A stretch of DNA of 64,000 nt from Yanghanlia sp047501535 (GTDB taxonomy: Bacteria > Pseudomonadota > Gammaproteobacteria > Burkholderiales > Burkholderiaceae_B), in NCBI RefSeq assembly GCF_047501535.1, contig NZ_JAZDRJ010000007.1:62001-126000 (forward strand). The letters are read 5' to 3'. Shown in pieces: positions 17,787 to 26,516 of this stretch. Within the stretch, counting starts at the first letter, position 1, and each line of letters begins with the position of its first letter. The position numbers and the translations under genes are program-made. The notes below the pieces were generated by a model. The model ran no database searches, was not told the origin of the DNA, and was given only the letters and a program-made list of their open reading frames with translations.

Positions 17787-17849
17787 TCAAAAGACACACT
17801 TTAAATGCTCGGCCCAGCATGGGCCTGAAAAGCATTTTTAGCGGGATAT

Positions 17850-18131
17850 TCAGGCGGCCAGCAGGTCGTCGTACTGGCCTTTTTGGCGGCGCATCCAGGC
17901 TTCCACGTAGGAGCACAGTGGGCGGACTTTCCAGCCCTGCTCCCGCGCGGCTTCCATAGCAGCTTTGGCCAGATCGGCGGCAATGCCCCGCCCACCTACG
18001 GCGGCCGGAACGCCTGTGTGCGTGACGACCATTACGCCATCGTGCAGTTCATAATCCAGCACGCATAGTTGGCCGTCTTCCAGCCACTGGAAACGCTTTT
18101 CGGCAGGGTTGTGCTTGATGTCACGGCTCAT
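17850..18131 (-). CDS. Small GNAT-family N-acetyltransferase (COG2388/YjdJ-like)
   Basis: A 93-aa protein matching the short GNAT family that includes YjdJ and eukaryotic NATD1. The acetyl-CoA-binding loop is visible as VGGRGIAADLAKAAM and the family C-terminal motif as PLCSYVEAWM. The substrate is unknown. ATG 18131 has a good ribosome site (AAGGAA); the frame is open further upstream, but that part reads as low-complexity shadow of the next gene. It sits 22 bp after the stop of the neighbouring membrane-protein gene. Confidence 0.82.
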   Translation of the reverse strand: MSRDIKHNPAEKRFQWLEDGQLCVLDYELHDGVMVVTHTGVPAAVGGRGIAADLAKAAMEAAREQGWKVRPLCSYVEAWMRRQKGQYDDLLAA

Positions 18132-18153
18132 GATGATTCCTTGTAGTGCCTGC

Positions 18154-18540
18154 TTATGCGGCGAGCAGCAGCATCGCCCACAAAACCAGCATGGCGACGA
18201 TGCCAATGAAAACACCGCCCCAGAAACCGACAACCGGCCAGCGCAAGCGCATGGAGATTTCGGTGGGCTCGACCTCCGCCAACAGCTTGTTGGCCTCGCC
18301 AAACACCCACCACTTAGCGCGGGGGAAAGTCAGGCGCAGAAAGTAGTCGAGGGTAATGGTGAGTTTCATGGTGGCTGGCAGTTGCTCCCAGCGGTATTTG
18401 TTGAGATACGGGTGGCGCATGACTTGGTTAATGCGGCGTATGTTCAGGTACAGGAACAGGCCGGACGCCAGAAACGCCATGATGCAGGCCACGAGAATCG
18501 TGAACGAAAAAGAGAGGATATAAGGGATTAAGGATTCCAT
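18154..18540 (-). CDS. Hypothetical two-helix membrane protein
   Basis: I do not recognise this 128-aa protein. It has a long hydrophobic helix at about residues 6-30, a basic soluble middle (about 33-95) rich in aromatic and charged residues, and a second helix at about 103-127 (GGVFIGIVAMLVLWAMLL). The topology suggests a small inner-membrane protein with a cytoplasmic middle domain. ATG 18540 is chosen; TTG 18549 in frame is possible and neither has a clear ribosome site. It is followed closely by the GNAT gene on the same strand. Confidence 0.65.
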   Translation of the reverse strand: MESLIPYILSFSFTILVACIMAFLASGLFLYLNIRRINQVMRHPYLNKYRWEQLPATMKLTITLDYFLRLTFPRAKWWVFGEANKLLAEVEPTEISMRLRWPVVGFWGGVFIGIVAMLVLWAMLLLAA

Positions 18541-18625
18541 GATGCGCAATTAAAACATAAGCTTGGGCGGCTGCCACCCCTGGCGCTGCTCGGCAGCCTT
18601 GGTCAGGCGCTGCTGATGCCTGCGC

Positions 18626-20080
18626 TCAAGGGGTTGGCAGCGTAGTGTACAGATCCATATATTCGCGCACCGGCATGTTGTCCAGGCGGGCGGGGTCTGC
18701 GCAAGCCTGCAGTATGCGTTCTTGCTGGGATTCATTAAAACGGCGAGCCAAATGGTTGCGGAACTTGGCCTCCAGCAAGGGCAGGCCTTCAGCGCGGCGC
18801 CGCCGGTGGCCCAGGGGGTACTCGCACACGACTTCCGGCAACCGGGTCCCGTCGTGCAGTTCTACGCTGAGCGCATTGGCTATGGAACGCTTTTCGGGGT
18901 CAAGGTAATCGGCGGTGAAGGTGGCATCCTCCACGCAGGTGATGCGGGCGCGCAGGGCGTCAATGCGCGGGTCGGCGGCAACGTCGTCTTCGTAATCTTC
19001 GGCAGTGAGGCGGCCGAATAGCAGGGGCACGGCCACCATGTACTGAACGCAGTGGTCGCGATCGGCGGGGTTAGTTAGCGGCCCTTGCTTGTCAATGATG
19101 CGCAGGCAGGCTTCGTGGGTGCGCAAAGTGATGCGCGCAATGTCGGCTGCGCTGCGACCCATGTCGCGCAACTGGTCGTGGATAGCCATCGCGCACTCGA
19201 CCGCAGTTTGAGCGTGAAATTCAGCAGGCCACGATATTTTGAACAGAATATTCTCCATAACGTAACTGCCGTAGGGACGTTGGAAGCGCAGCCGTTGCCC
19301 GCGAAAATGCACATCATAGAAACCCCAGGTTGGCGCGGTCAGCGCCCGGGGGTATCCCATTTCCCCCTTGGAAGCCATGAGGGCGAATTGCACCGCACGG
19401 CTGGTGGCGTCGCCCGCTGCCCAGCTTTTGCGGCTGCCGGTATCGGGCGCATGGCGGTAGGTGCGCAGGCTCTGGCCATCGACCCAGGCCAGCGACAGTG
19501 CATTGAGCAGCTGGCTGCGATCCAGCCCCAGCAAGCGTGAAACGACAGCAGTCGAAGCGATTTTCACCAGTATGACGTGATCCAGCCCGACGCGGTTGAA
19601 GGCGTTCTCCAGGGCCAGACAACCTTGTATCTCGTGGGCCTGAATCATCGCGGTGAGGACTTCGCGCATCAGGGGGCCGGGTCGCCCGTGCTCACCTGCC
19701 TGGCGCGACAGCCAGTCGGTAACAGCCAGTATGCCGCCCAGATTGTCCGAAGGGTGGCCCCATTCAGCGGCCAGCCAAGTGTCGTTGAAGTCCAGCCAGC
19801 GTACCGTCGCGCCGATGTCGAAAGCGGCTTTGACAGGGTCAAGCTGGTAGTCGGTGCCGGGCACGCGCGCCCCATTCGGCACAGTGGTGCCCGGCACGAT
19901 AGGGCCAAGCAGCTTGGTGCAGGCGGGAAAGTCGAGTGCGGCCAGCCCGCAGCCCAGGGTGTCGAACAGGCAGTAGCGGGCCGTTTCGTAGGCTAGCTCG
20001 GAATCAATCGGGGTGTGAAGGACGTAATCCGCGATATCGACCATGACTTGGTCCCACTGCGGATGTTCTGTTTGCGCCAT
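18626..20080 (-). CDS. prpD: 2-methylcitrate dehydratase PrpD
   Basis: Dehydrates 2-methylcitrate to 2-methyl-cis-aconitate in the 2-methylcitrate cycle. The 484-aa protein shows MmgE/PrpD family motifs: YCLFDTLGCGLAALDFP, VRWLDFNDTWLAAEWGHPSDN, IQAHEIQGCLALENAFNRVG, and TGSRKSWAAGDA. The ribosome site (AAAGGAGG) is nearly perfect. It is the last gene of the prpB-prpC-acnD-prpF-prpD series, 127 bp after prpF. Its presence beside acnD/prpF, which carry out the same step by another route, makes the two dehydration systems redundant or complementary. Confidence 0.94.
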   Translation of the reverse strand: MAQTEHPQWDQVMVDIADYVLHTPIDSELAYETARYCLFDTLGCGLAALDFPACTKLLGPIVPGTTVPNGARVPGTDYQLDPVKAAFDIGATVRWLDFNDTWLAAEWGHPSDNLGGILAVTDWLSRQAGEHGRPGPLMREVLTAMIQAHEIQGCLALENAFNRVGLDHVILVKIASTAVVSRLLGLDRSQLLNALSLAWVDGQSLRTYRHAPDTGSRKSWAAGDATSRAVQFALMASKGEMGYPRALTAPTWGFYDVHFRGQRLRFQRPYGSYVMENILFKISWPAEFHAQTAVECAMAIHDQLRDMGRSAADIARITLRTHEACLRIIDKQGPLTNPADRDHCVQYMVAVPLLFGRLTAEDYEDDVAADPRIDALRARITCVEDATFTADYLDPEKRSIANALSVELHDGTRLPEVVCEYPLGHRRRRAEGLPLLEAKFRNHLARRFNESQQERILQACADPARLDNMPVREYMDLYTTLPTP

Positions 20081-20159
20081 GACTGCCTCCTTTAATTAAA
20101 TAAGAAGGGCGGCGCGCTGTGTTGGCAGGCTTGCCACCCCATGGGTGGGGCAGCAAGTG

Positions 20160-20191
20160 CCGGGCCTTTTCCACAAGGGTAAACGGCCCGG
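20160..20191 (-). other. Intercistronic hairpin between prpF and prpD
   Basis: A 7-bp stem CCGGGCC / GGCCCGG (20160-20166 with 20185-20191) lies 16 bp after the prpF stop. There is no T-run, so it is more likely an mRNA-processing or stability element than a terminator. A second GC-rich palindrome (around CCACCCCATGGGTGG) follows closely on the way to prpD. Confidence 0.35.
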
Positions 20192-20207
20192 GGGGCAAGA
20201 TCAGCGC

Positions 20208-21395
20208 TTAGAACGCGTCTGCAGGAACCCTTACCCAACCTTCCATCAACACACGGGCACTGCGGCTCATGACGGCTTTGGTGATGGACCATTGGCCGTC
20301 TTGCTGATGGGCTTCGGCGCCTACCCGCAATGTGCCGGATGGGTGACCGAAGCGCACGGCCTTGAGGTCGCCGCCACCGGCTGCCTGGTTGACCAGGGTG
20401 CCGGGAATGGCCGCCGCGGCGCCAATTGCCACAGCCGCCGTTCCCATCATGGCATGGTGCAGCTTGCCCATGGACAATGCCCGCACCAGCAGGTCAATTT
20501 CTTGGCTGCTAACGGTTTTCCCGCTGGACGCCGTGTACTCGGCTGGCGGGGCGACGAATGCGATCTTGGGCGTGTGCTGGCGCTGAGCGGCTTCCTCGAG
20601 ATTGGAAATTAAGCCCATACGCAGTGAGGCATGCGCACGTACCGTTTCGAACATGGCCAGCGCTTTCGGGTCGCCGTTGATGTCGTCTTGCAATTCTGTG
20701 CCCTTGTAGCCTAGAGCGGCCGCTTCCAAAAACACCGTGGGGATGCCGGCGTTAATCATGGTGGCCTTGAAGATGCCCACGCCGGGCACGTCGAGCTCGT
20801 CCACCACCTGGCCGGTGGGGAACAGTGCGCCGCCGTCTTCATCGTCTGCTGCTGGGTCGACAAACGCAACCTCGATTTCGGCAGCCGGGAATGTCACGCC
20901 ATCCAGCTCGAAATCGCCCGTTTCCTGAACGGAGCCTCCCGTCATGGGGACTTTGTTGACAATGCTCTTGCCGATATTGGCTTGCCAGATGGTAACGGTG
21001 GCGTGGCCGTCAGCCGGCAGCTTCGCGGCGTCAATCAAGCCCATTTGAATGGCGCAGGGGCCGACCGCTGCCGATAGGTTGCCGCAGTTTCCGCTCCAGT
21101 CGATAAAGGGCTGATCAATGGAAACCTGGCCGAAGAGGTAATCGACATCGTGGCCCGGGCGCGTGCTGGGCGAGAGAATCACCACTTTGCTGGTGCTGGA
21201 GGTTGCGCCGCCCATGCCATCGGTATGTTTGCCGTAAGGGTCTGGGCTGCCGATCACGCGCATCAGCAGGGCATCGCGGGCCGGGCCGGGCGTCTGGGCC
21301 GAAGCGGGCAGGTCTTGCAGGTTGAAAAAGACCCCTTTACTTGTGCCGCCACGCATATAAATGGCGGGAATTTTCACCTGAGGTGCAAAAGTCAT
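20208..21395 (-). CDS. prpF: 2-methylaconitate cis-trans isomerase PrpF
   Basis: Isomerises the 2-methyl-trans-aconitate made by AcnD to the cis form needed to make 2-methylisocitrate. The 395-aa product belongs to the PrpF family (diaminopimelate-epimerase-like fold): IPAIYMRGGTSKGVFF at the start, GNCGNLSAAVGPCAI with the family Cys residues, and MMGTAAVAIGAAAAIPG near the C terminus. ATG 21395 has AAGGAAA upstream. It follows acnD by 58 bp, the gene it always partners. Confidence 0.95.
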   Translation of the reverse strand: MTFAPQVKIPAIYMRGGTSKGVFFNLQDLPASAQTPGPARDALLMRVIGSPDPYGKHTDGMGGATSSTSKVVILSPSTRPGHDVDYLFGQVSIDQPFIDWSGNCGNLSAAVGPCAIQMGLIDAAKLPADGHATVTIWQANIGKSIVNKVPMTGGSVQETGDFELDGVTFPAAEIEVAFVDPAADDEDGGALFPTGQVVDELDVPGVGIFKATMINAGIPTVFLEAAALGYKGTELQDDINGDPKALAMFETVRAHASLRMGLISNLEEAAQRQHTPKIAFVAPPAEYTASSGKTVSSQEIDLLVRALSMGKLHHAMMGTAAVAIGAAAAIPGTLVNQAAGGGDLKAVRFGHPSGTLRVGAEAHQQDGQWSITKAVMSRSARVLMEGWVRVPADAF

Positions 21396-21453
21396 ATTGT
21401 TTCCTTTTCAGGCGTTTGGGGGAAGCGGCGTATTGCTGGCTTCCCCCTTGCGC

Positions 21454-24042
21454 TTATGCGTTGGCTTCGAGGAAATCCTGGGCGAAGCGCTGCAGCACGC
21501 CGCCCGCCTCGTAGATCGACACCTCCTCGGCGGTATCCAGGCGGCAGGTGACGGGCACTTCCACCCGCTCACCATTGCGGCGGTGGATCACTAAGGTCAG
21601 CGTGGCGCGGGGCTCGCGTTCGCCGATAACGTCATAGGTTTCCGTGCCGTCCAGGCCTAGCGTCTTGCGAGTCGTGCCGCCTTGGAATTCCAGCGGCAAT
21701 ACGCCCATGCCCACCAGGTTTGTGCGGTGAATTCGCTCAAACCCTTCGGCGACAATGGCTTGCACGCCGGCCAGCCGCACGCCCTTGGCGGCCCAGTCGC
21801 GCGAAGAACCCTGGCCGTAATCCGCCCCAGCGACGATGATTAGCGGCTGGTCGCGTTCCATGTAGGTTTCAATCGCTTCCCACATGCGCATGACTTTGCC
21901 TTCGGGTTCCAGACGGGTGAGCGAGCCCTGCTTGACCTCGCCGTCGACCACGGCCATCTCGTTGATGAGCTTGGGGTTGGCGAAGGTGGCTCGCTGCGCG
22001 GTCAGGTGGTCGCCGCGGTGCGTGGCGTAGGAGTTGAAGTCTTCTTCCGGCAAGCCCATTTTTGCCAGATACTCGCCGGCGGCGCTATCGGGAAGGATGG
22101 CGTTGGACGGCGAGAGGTGGTCAGTGGTGATGTTGTCACCCAGCACTGCAAGCGGGCGCATGCCTTTGAGGCTGCGTTCGCCTGCCAGTGCGCCTTCCCA
22201 ATAAGGGGGGCGACGAATATACGTGCTTTGCGGGCGCCAGTTGTAGAGCGGCGAAATTTTCACGCCCGGCGCTGTGCTGGAGGCGAACATGGGCTCGTAA
22301 ACCTGGCGGAAGTGTTCCGGCTTGACGCTGGATGCCACCAGGGCGTCGATTTCTTCGTCGGAAGGCCAGATGTCTTTCAACGTAACAGGGTTGCCTTCGG
22401 AATCGTGGCCCAACACATCTTTTTCGATATCGAAGCGGATAGTGCCTGCAATGGCGTAAGCCACCACCAGCGGCGGCGATGCCAGGAAAGCCTGCTTGGC
22501 GTAGGGGTGGATTCGGCCGTCGAAGTTACGGTTGCCCGACAACACTGCCGTGGCATAGAGGTCGCGGTCTATGATTTCTTGCTGGATCTTGGGGTCAAGC
22601 GCACCGCTCATGCCGTTACATGTTGTGCAGGCGAAGCCGACAATACCAAAGCCCAGTTTTTCAAGCTCTGGCAGCAGGTTGGCTTCTTCCAAGTACAGCT
22701 GCACGGCTTTGGAGCCGGGCGCCAGCGAGGTCTTGACCCAGGGCTTACGTACCAGGCCGCGCTGGTTGGCGTTGCGGGCAATCAGGCCCGCAGCAATCAC
22801 GTTGCGCGGGTTGCTGGTATTGGTACAGCTTGTAATGGCGGCGATGATGACGGCGCCATCCGGCATCAGGCCCGGCTCATCTTCCACTTTGCCTGTGATT
22901 CCGTGGTCGGCCAGCTCGGTGGTGGCTACGCGGCGGTGCGGGTTAGAAGGGCCGGCAATATTGCGTACCACGGTGGAAAGGTCAAAGCGCAGCACGCGCT
23001 CGTATTGCGCGGTCGCCAGGCTATCGGCCCACAAGCCAGCTTCCTTGGCATAGGTTTCAACCAAGCGAACCTGCTCTTCGTCGCGGCCGGTCAGGCGCAG
23101 ATAGTCGATGGTTTGCTGGTCGATATAGAACATGGCGGCGGTGGCGCCATACTCGGGTGTCATATTGGAAATGGTTGCCCGGTCGCCCAGAGTGAGGCTG
23201 GGCACACCGTCGCCGAAGAATTCCAGGTAGCTGGATACGACTTTGGCGTTGCGCAGGAATTCCGTCAGGGCCAGCACCAGGTCGGTGGCCGTCGTCCCAG
23301 GAGCCAGTTCGCCGGTCAGTTCAACGCCCACGATATTCGGCAGGCGCATCCACGATGCGCGGCCCAGCATGACGCTTTCCGCTTCCAAGCCGCCCACGCC
23401 GATGGCGATTACGCCCAGCGCATCCACGTGCGGCGTGTGACTGTCCGTCCCAACCAAGGTGTCGGGGAAGGCCACGCCGTCGGTGGCGTGGATCACAGGC
23501 GACATGCGTTCCAGATTGATCTGGTGCATGATGCCATTGCCTGGAGGAATGACATCAACGTTCTTGAAAGCCAGCTTCGTCCAGTTGATGAAGTGGAAAC
23601 GGTCGTCGTTGCGGCGGTCTTCAATCGCGCGGTTTTTCTCGAATGCATCCTTCTCGAAACCCGCATGCTCCACAGCCAGCGAGTGGTCGACAATGAGCTG
23701 CGTCGGTACGACGGGGTTGACCAGCGATGGGTCGCCACCCTTCGCGGCAATGGCGTCGCGCAAACCGGCCAAATCGACCAGAGCGGTTTGGCCGAGAATG
23801 TCGTGACACACCACACGGGCAGGATACCAGGGGAAGTCAAGATCGCGGCGGCGCTCGATCAACTGAGTCAAAGACGCAGTCAGAATCTCTGGGTCGCAGC
23901 GGCGTACCAGGTTCTCAGCGTGTACACGCGAGGTATAGGGCAGGGTGTCGTAAGCGCCGGGTTTGATTGCATCGACCGCCGCGCGCGCATCGAAGTAATC
24001 CAGCCCAGTGCCCGGCAAAGGTTTACGGTAGGCGGTATTCAT
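21454..24042 (-). CDS. acnD: 2-methylcitrate dehydratase, Fe-S dependent AcnD
   Basis: Aconitase-family enzyme that dehydrates 2-methylcitrate, working with PrpF. The 862-aa protein has the AcnA/AcnD arrangement: catalytic domains with DHSLAVEHAGF, GTDSHTPHVDALGVIAIGVGG, TSCTNTSNPRNVIAAGL and CTTCNGMSG (cluster cysteines), then the swivel domain with GQGSSRDWAAKG. Assignment as AcnD rather than AcnA rests on its place between prpC and prpF and on length. A 683-aa open frame on the opposite strand is a codon-bias shadow. Confidence 0.95.
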   Translation of the reverse strand: MNTAYRKPLPGTGLDYFDARAAVDAIKPGAYDTLPYTSRVHAENLVRRCDPEILTASLTQLIERRRDLDFPWYPARVVCHDILGQTALVDLAGLRDAIAAKGGDPSLVNPVVPTQLIVDHSLAVEHAGFEKDAFEKNRAIEDRRNDDRFHFINWTKLAFKNVDVIPPGNGIMHQINLERMSPVIHATDGVAFPDTLVGTDSHTPHVDALGVIAIGVGGLEAESVMLGRASWMRLPNIVGVELTGELAPGTTATDLVLALTEFLRNAKVVSSYLEFFGDGVPSLTLGDRATISNMTPEYGATAAMFYIDQQTIDYLRLTGRDEEQVRLVETYAKEAGLWADSLATAQYERVLRFDLSTVVRNIAGPSNPHRRVATTELADHGITGKVEDEPGLMPDGAVIIAAITSCTNTSNPRNVIAAGLIARNANQRGLVRKPWVKTSLAPGSKAVQLYLEEANLLPELEKLGFGIVGFACTTCNGMSGALDPKIQQEIIDRDLYATAVLSGNRNFDGRIHPYAKQAFLASPPLVVAYAIAGTIRFDIEKDVLGHDSEGNPVTLKDIWPSDEEIDALVASSVKPEHFRQVYEPMFASSTAPGVKISPLYNWRPQSTYIRRPPYWEGALAGERSLKGMRPLAVLGDNITTDHLSPSNAILPDSAAGEYLAKMGLPEEDFNSYATHRGDHLTAQRATFANPKLINEMAVVDGEVKQGSLTRLEPEGKVMRMWEAIETYMERDQPLIIVAGADYGQGSSRDWAAKGVRLAGVQAIVAEGFERIHRTNLVGMGVLPLEFQGGTTRKTLGLDGTETYDVIGEREPRATLTLVIHRRNGERVEVPVTCRLDTAEEVSIYEAGGVLQRFAQDFLEANA

Positions 24043-24057
24043 GTTTCAGCTTTCTAA

Positions 24058-24088
24058 AAATGGGGACAGACCCCATTTAAGGGGTCTG
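24058..24088. repeat. REP-like palindrome between acnD and prpC
   Basis: AAATGGGG-ACAGA-CCCCATTT (24058-24078) is a perfect palindrome with 8-bp arms. It overlaps a second inverted repeat CAGACCCC / GGGGTCTG (24067-24074 with 24081-24088), so two alternative hairpins can form in the mRNA. The 21-bp unit resembles dispersed palindromes I recall from proteobacterial genomes near REP-associated transposases; I see only one copy here. Confidence 0.5.
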
Positions 24089-24099
24089 TAAGGAAATGA

Positions 24100-25257
24100 T
24101 CAGCGCTCGTCGATGGGGACGAATTTTTGGTCTTCCGGCCCGATGTAGTTGGCGGTGGGGCGGATGATTTTGTTGTCGATGCGCTGCTCAATGATGTGCG
24201 CAGCCCAGCCGGCGGTTCGCGCGATGACGAACAGCGGTGTGAACATGGCGGTAGGCACGCCCATCATGTGGTAGGAAACGGCGGAGAACCAGTCCAGGTT
24301 CGGGAACATTTTCTTGGCGTCCCACATAACAGTTTCCAGGCGCTCGGCGATGTCGTACATCTTGGTGTTGCCGGCGCTGACGGACAGTTGGCGGGCGACT
24401 TCCTTGATGACTTTGTTACGTGGGTCGGAAACGGTGTAAACAGGGTGGCCAAAGCCAATGATGACTTCCTTGTTCTCGACGCGACGACGGATGTCGGCCT
24501 CGGCCTCGTCGGGAGTCTCGTAGCGCTTCTGCACTTCGAATGCGACTTCGTTGGCGCCGCCATGCTTGGGGCCGCGCAGCGCACCAATAGCTCCGGCTAC
24601 CGCCGAATACATGTCGGAACCGGTGCCCGCGATCACACGGCTGGTGAAGGTGGAGGCGTTGAATTCGTGCTCGGCGTACAGAATCAGCGATACATGCATG
24701 GCCTTGACCCACTCATCGCTAGGCTCATCGCCATGCAGCAAGCGCAGGAAGTTGCCGCCGATGGAGTCGTCGTCAGTTTCCACGTCAATCATGCGGCCAT
24801 TGTGGCTGAAGTGATACCAGTACAGCAGAGCCGGGCCGAGGCAGGCCATCAGGCGGTCGGCGATGTCGCGCGCGTCCGGGATGTTGTGGTCGTCTTTCTC
24901 AGGCAGCAAGCAGCCCAGAACGGATACGGCGGTGCGCATGACGTCCATAGGGTGGCTGGCGGGCGGCAGGGCTTCCAGTGCAGCTTGCAGCTGGATGGGC
25001 AGGCCGCGCAGGCGGCGCAGTTTCTCTTTGTAGGCGGTGAGTTCGGCACGGTTGGGGAATTTGCCGTGGATCAGCAAGTGTGCGACTTCTTCGAATTCGC
25101 AGGTGTCGGCGATATCCAGAATGTCGTAGCCGCGGTAGTGCAAGTCGTTGCCGGAACGGCCGACCGTGCATAGCGCGGTGTTACCGGCGACGACGCCGGA
25201 CAGCGCGACCGATTTCTTGCCCTTGGGTTTGGTTTCTGTGGAGGTTTCCGTTGTCAT
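24100..25257 (-). CDS. prpC: 2-methylcitrate synthase
   Basis: Condenses propionyl-CoA with oxaloacetate to 2-methylcitrate, the entry step of the cycle. The 385-aa citrate-synthase-fold protein carries the active-site segments EFNASTFTSRVIAGTGSD, GPKHGGANEVAFE and GFGHPVYTVSDPRNKV. It is shorter than the gltA product (434 aa) and lacks the gltA N-terminal extension, as is usual for PrpC. AGGAGCGAGGA precedes ATG 25257. It sits between prpB and acnD in the operon. Confidence 0.95.
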   Translation of the reverse strand: MTTETSTETKPKGKKSVALSGVVAGNTALCTVGRSGNDLHYRGYDILDIADTCEFEEVAHLLIHGKFPNRAELTAYKEKLRRLRGLPIQLQAALEALPPASHPMDVMRTAVSVLGCLLPEKDDHNIPDARDIADRLMACLGPALLYWYHFSHNGRMIDVETDDDSIGGNFLRLLHGDEPSDEWVKAMHVSLILYAEHEFNASTFTSRVIAGTGSDMYSAVAGAIGALRGPKHGGANEVAFEVQKRYETPDEAEADIRRRVENKEVIIGFGHPVYTVSDPRNKVIKEVARQLSVSAGNTKMYDIAERLETVMWDAKKMFPNLDWFSAVSYHMMGVPTAMFTPLFVIARTAGWAAHIIEQRIDNKIIRPTANYIGPEDQKFVPIDER

Positions 25258-25322
25258 TCCTCGCTCCTATTTTCAATGTGCAGAAGGGGCGGCAAGCCCC
25301 TTGAGGGTCTTGTGATGAATAC

Positions 25323-26222
25323 TTACTTCGTTTTGCTTTGCTGGAATAGTGCGTCCAGCCGGGCTTCGTACTCGTGGTAGCCGATGCGGTCGTAGAGCTC
25401 TTCACGCGTTTGCATCATGTCAACGACATTGCGCTGGTGGCCGTCGCGGCGAATAGCTTGGTAGACAGTTTCCGCAGCACGGTTCATGGCACGGAAGGCA
25501 GACAGCGGATACAGTACCATGCCGACTCCGGCGTTGCCGAGTTCGGAAACGCTGAATAGCGGGGTCTGGCCGAACTCAGTGATATTCGCCAGTACAGGTA
25601 CGGAAACAGCTTGGCTGAAGCGCTGGAAGGTATCCAGGTCGTAGGCGGCTTCAGCGAAGATGGCGTCGGCGCCGGCTTCCACGCAGGCGTTAGCGCGGTC
25701 AATGGCGGCGTCCACCCCCTCAACGGCGATGGCGTCGGTGCGGGCAATCAGGTAGAACTGGTCATCAGTACGGGCATCTGCGGCAGCCTTGACGCGGTCG
25801 GCCATTTCCTGGGTGCTCACGATTTCCTTGCCGGGGCGATGGCCGCAGCGCTTGGCGCCGACCTGATCTTCAATATGGCAGCCGGCAGCGCCGAACTTGG
25901 TCAGGCTCTGGATGGTGCGGGCAATATTGAAGGCGGACGGCCCGAAGCCGGTGTCAATATCAACAATGAGCGGCACATCGCAGACATCGGTAATGCGCCG
26001 TACATCGGTCAGCACGTCATCCAATGTATTGATGCCCAGATCAGGCAGGCCTAGTGAGCCTGCCGCTACGCCGCCGCCGGACAGATAAATGGCGCGGTAG
26101 CCGGCGCGTTTGGCCAGCAATGCGTGGTTGGCATTGATGGCGCCAATGATCTGCAAGGGTTGTTCTTCTTTAAGAGCCTGGCGGAAACGTGCGCCGGCGG
26201 ATGTGATTAAGTTCTGGGTCAC
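25323..26222 (-). CDS. prpB: 2-methylisocitrate lyase
   Basis: Cleaves 2-methylisocitrate to succinate and pyruvate, the last step of the cycle. The 299-aa protein belongs to the isocitrate-lyase/PEP-mutase family: YLSGGGVAAGSLGLPDLG, IVDIDTGFG (metal site), and the active-site loop KRCGHRPGKEIVS with Cys126. The start is GTG at 26222 with AGAGGA upstream. It is the first gene of the prp operon, and a consensus sigma-54 promoter lies about 70 bp upstream, matching control by PrpR. Confidence 0.95.
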   Translation of the reverse strand: MTQNLITSAGARFRQALKEEQPLQIIGAINANHALLAKRAGYRAIYLSGGGVAAGSLGLPDLGINTLDDVLTDVRRITDVCDVPLIVDIDTGFGPSAFNIARTIQSLTKFGAAGCHIEDQVGAKRCGHRPGKEIVSTQEMADRVKAAADARTDDQFYLIARTDAIAVEGVDAAIDRANACVEAGADAIFAEAAYDLDTFQRFSQAVSVPVLANITEFGQTPLFSVSELGNAGVGMVLYPLSAFRAMNRAAETVYQAIRRDGHQRNVVDMMQTREELYDRIGYHEYEARLDALFQQSKTK

Positions 26223-26292
26223 GACGGGTCCTCTTTAAACAGGGCGTCTGATAAGCAAGACGCCAGTGCGGTTGTATTGATAATAGAGATTA

Positions 26293-26308
26293 AGCACGAA
26301 TCGTGCCA
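26293..26308 (-). promoter_or_regulatory. Sigma-54 (-24/-12) promoter of the prp operon
   Basis: The minus strand reads TGGCACGATTCGTGCT, with GG and GC exactly 10 bp apart as sigma-54 requires (consensus TGGCAC-N5-TTGCA). Transcription would start near 26282, about 60 bp before the prpB GTG. The divergent gene encodes a sigma-54 activator. Confidence 0.8.
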
Positions 26309-26438
26309 ACTTATTCTGGCGAGAAAATATTCAGCAAGTTCTGCGAGCCTGTCGGATGAACGCCGTACGCTCGTGGGGGATAGTAGAGGCTGAAGGAGGT
26401 TTATGAGGTGCGTATGGCAAGCCTGCCCGACACGCGGT

Positions 26439-26488
26439 GTTTCATGTTATGTTTCATGGCTGATCGCAGTTTGTTTCAGTTATGAAAC
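26439..26488. promoter_or_regulatory. Candidate PrpR binding sites (GTTTCA/TGAAAC array)
   Basis: Three direct GTTTCA half-sites start at 26439, 26451 and 26473 (12 and 22 bp apart, near whole helical turns). The last pairs with TGAAAC (26483-26488) as a perfect inverted repeat with a 4-bp spacer. The array is 130-180 bp upstream of the sigma-54 promoter, the normal enhancer distance, and 29-78 bp before prpR, where it could also allow autoregulation. Confidence 0.55.
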
Positions 26489-26516
26489 GCACTTATATCA
26501 AATCAAGGCCTTTTCC

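Noticed and set aside
22006..24057. 683-aa open frame on the plus strand opposite acnD
   Set aside because: It mirrors acnD in the antisense frame, is rich in Gly, Gln, Val and His as expected from reversed codon bias, has no ribosome site and no family motif.
26403..26516. Longer prpR start at 26403
   Set aside because: The extra codons read through the GTTTCA array, lack family similarity, and the ATG at 26517 has a better placed ribosome site.
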